Of a stretch of DNA of 64,000 bases, positions 62,975 to 64,000 are shown one piece after another. Source of the stretch: Streptomyces californicus (GTDB lineage Bacteria > Actinomycetota > Actinomycetes > Streptomycetales > Streptomycetaceae); the NCBI RefSeq assembly GCF_000717645.1, contig NZ_JNZZ01000003.1, forward strand, positions 62,001 to 126,000. Direction: 5' to 3'. The position numbers and the translations under genes were made by a program. The first letter of the stretch is position 1. Each line of letters opens with the position of its first letter. The notes below the pieces were generated by a model. It saw only the letters and a list, made by a program, of their open reading frames with translations. It was not told the origin of the DNA and did not search any database.

Positions 62975-63015
62975 GGTGGACCTTTCGTCGAAAACGTATC
63001 GTCAGGTCGCCTGGA

Positions 63016-63300
<285 letters not shown>

Positions 63301-63332
63301 CTAGGGGTGTCCGGGTGGTGACCCGGGTGTCC

Positions 63333-64000
63333 TCAGTGCGCTTCTTCGAGCGCCTGGGACAAGTACGTGGCGGTCAGCACGGTGAACACGTAGGCCTGGA
63401 GCGCCTGGATGAACATCTCGAAGACGGTCAGGGCCAGGGTCACGGCGAACGACGCGGTGGCGTAGACGGTGCCGAGCACGGTGCCGAGCATGTACCAGGT
63501 CGCGATCGTGAAGACCAGGATCAGGATGTGGCCGGCGAACATGTTCGCGAAGAGTCGGACCGCCAGCGTGAAGGGGCGCACGAAGATGTTCGAGACGAAC
63601 TCGATCGGCGTCAGGATCACGTAGATCGGCTTGGGCAGGCCGCTGGGTACGCACAGGTTGCGGATGCCGCCGACGAAGCCGTTGCTGCGGAAGGTCACCG
63701 TCATGTAGACGACCCAGACCAGCAGGGCCAGTCCGACCGGGTACGCGATGAGCGAGCTGACCGGGAACTGCGCGATCGGGATGATCGCCCAGAGGTTCAG
63801 CATCCAGACGAAGAAGAACAGCGACACCAGCAGCGGGACGAAGGGCTCGCCCTTCTTGCCGATGATCTCCTTGGCGATGCCCCGGTGGACGAAGTCGTAG
63901 AGCGTCTCGGCGATCATCTGGAGCTTGCCGGGAACGACCTTGGGCTTGGAGAAGCCGGCCCAGAACAGCGCCAGGATGGCGAACGTCCCGATGATCGCGA
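63333..64000 (-). CDS. atpB: ATP synthase subunit a, N-terminus beyond window
   Basis: The last 221 residues of subunit a; the beginning lies beyond the window edge, since the frame stays open with ALFWAGFSKPKVVPGKLQ at the upstream end. Helices include LVSLFFFVWMLNLWAIIPIA, and the essential Arg lies in PFTLAVRLFANMFAGH; further conserved parts are SFAVTLALTVFEMFIQALQA. It forms the proton half-channels against the c-ring. The first gene of the visible part of the atp operon. Confidence 0.95.
   Translation of the reverse strand, partial: AIIGTFAILALFWAGFSKPKVVPGKLQMIAETLYDFVHRGIAKEIIGKKGEPFVPLLVSLFFFVWMLNLWAIIPIAQFPVSSLIAYPVGLALLVWVVYMTVTFRSNGFVGGIRNLCVPSGLPKPIYVILTPIEFVSNIFVRPFTLAVRLFANMFAGHILILVFTIATWYMLGTVLGTVYATASFAVTLALTVFEMFIQALQAYVFTVLTATYLSQALEEAH

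Overview
The window is chromosomal DNA from a high-GC actinomycete, almost certainly a Streptomyces. The codon pattern has third positions almost all G or C, GTG and TTG starts are common, and strong GC hairpins lie between genes. Gene order from absC through scy, filP, nucS, chiS-chiR-chiC to the atp operon matches, from memory, the S. coelicolor SCO5367-SCO5420 region. That synteny was recalled, not computed.

Layout. 1-2626 (minus): an exported-protein and membrane-protein cluster (DUF6230, DUF6114 and a secreted low-complexity protein cut by the window edge). 3282-5348: a thioredoxin-TPR protein and a TetR regulator with a candidate operator. 5395-11143 (minus): a large secreted polymorphic toxin (LamG, long Ala-rich coiled coil, HINT, RNase A-like tip) followed by a small unrecognised gene, the likely immunity gene; this looks like an accessory insertion. 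11323-16670: icmA behind a perfect palindrome, a DUF3817 protein, a MarR and MFS pair, and a divergent ArsR-like regulator. 16886-21848: the cslZ / glxA / cslA tip-glycan locus. 22021-25633: an MTH1187/DUF3817 pair, three tandem AIM24 paralogues and absC. 25775-28703: an OmpR-type two-component system divergent from a PepSY protein. 28776-31573: meaB, a thiolase and methylmalonyl-CoA epimerase. 31772-36853: scy and filP, the coiled-coil polar growth genes. 36938-41042: two paralogous ABC-2 export modules. 41059-44130: a zinc-ribbon protein, an LLM oxidoreductase, an SCO5389-family protein and nucS. 44212-49353: a membrane-anchored ATPase, a STAS protein, 3-hydroxybutyryl-CoA dehydrogenase and a TetR. 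49444-52208: an ABC exporter, cob(I)alamin adenosyltransferase and a membrane protein. 52343-56295: chiS-chiR and the chitinase chiC with two DasR-like sites. 56492-64000 (minus): a DUF2550 protein and atpCDGAHFEB, with atpB running off the edge.

How the genes fit together. A B12-dependent acyl-CoA theme recurs: icmA, meaB, epimerase, thiolase, 3-hydroxybutyryl-CoA dehydrogenase and the adenosyltransferase could together interconvert butyryl-, isobutyryl- and methylmalonyl-CoA. A second theme is the hyphal tip: Scy and FilP organise tip growth, and CslA/GlxA/CslZ make and process a glycan there. A third is chitin use, with ChiS/ChiR and DasR-like sites feeding into chiC.

The most distinctive accessory feature is the toxin and putative immunity pair; the immunity protein belongs to no family I recognise. 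The most striking regulatory signals are the 24-bp palindrome before icmA, the doubled inverted repeat before the STAS gene, and the paired repeats at the chitinase promoter. I saw no CRISPR array, tRNA, rRNA, insertion sequence or prophage gene.
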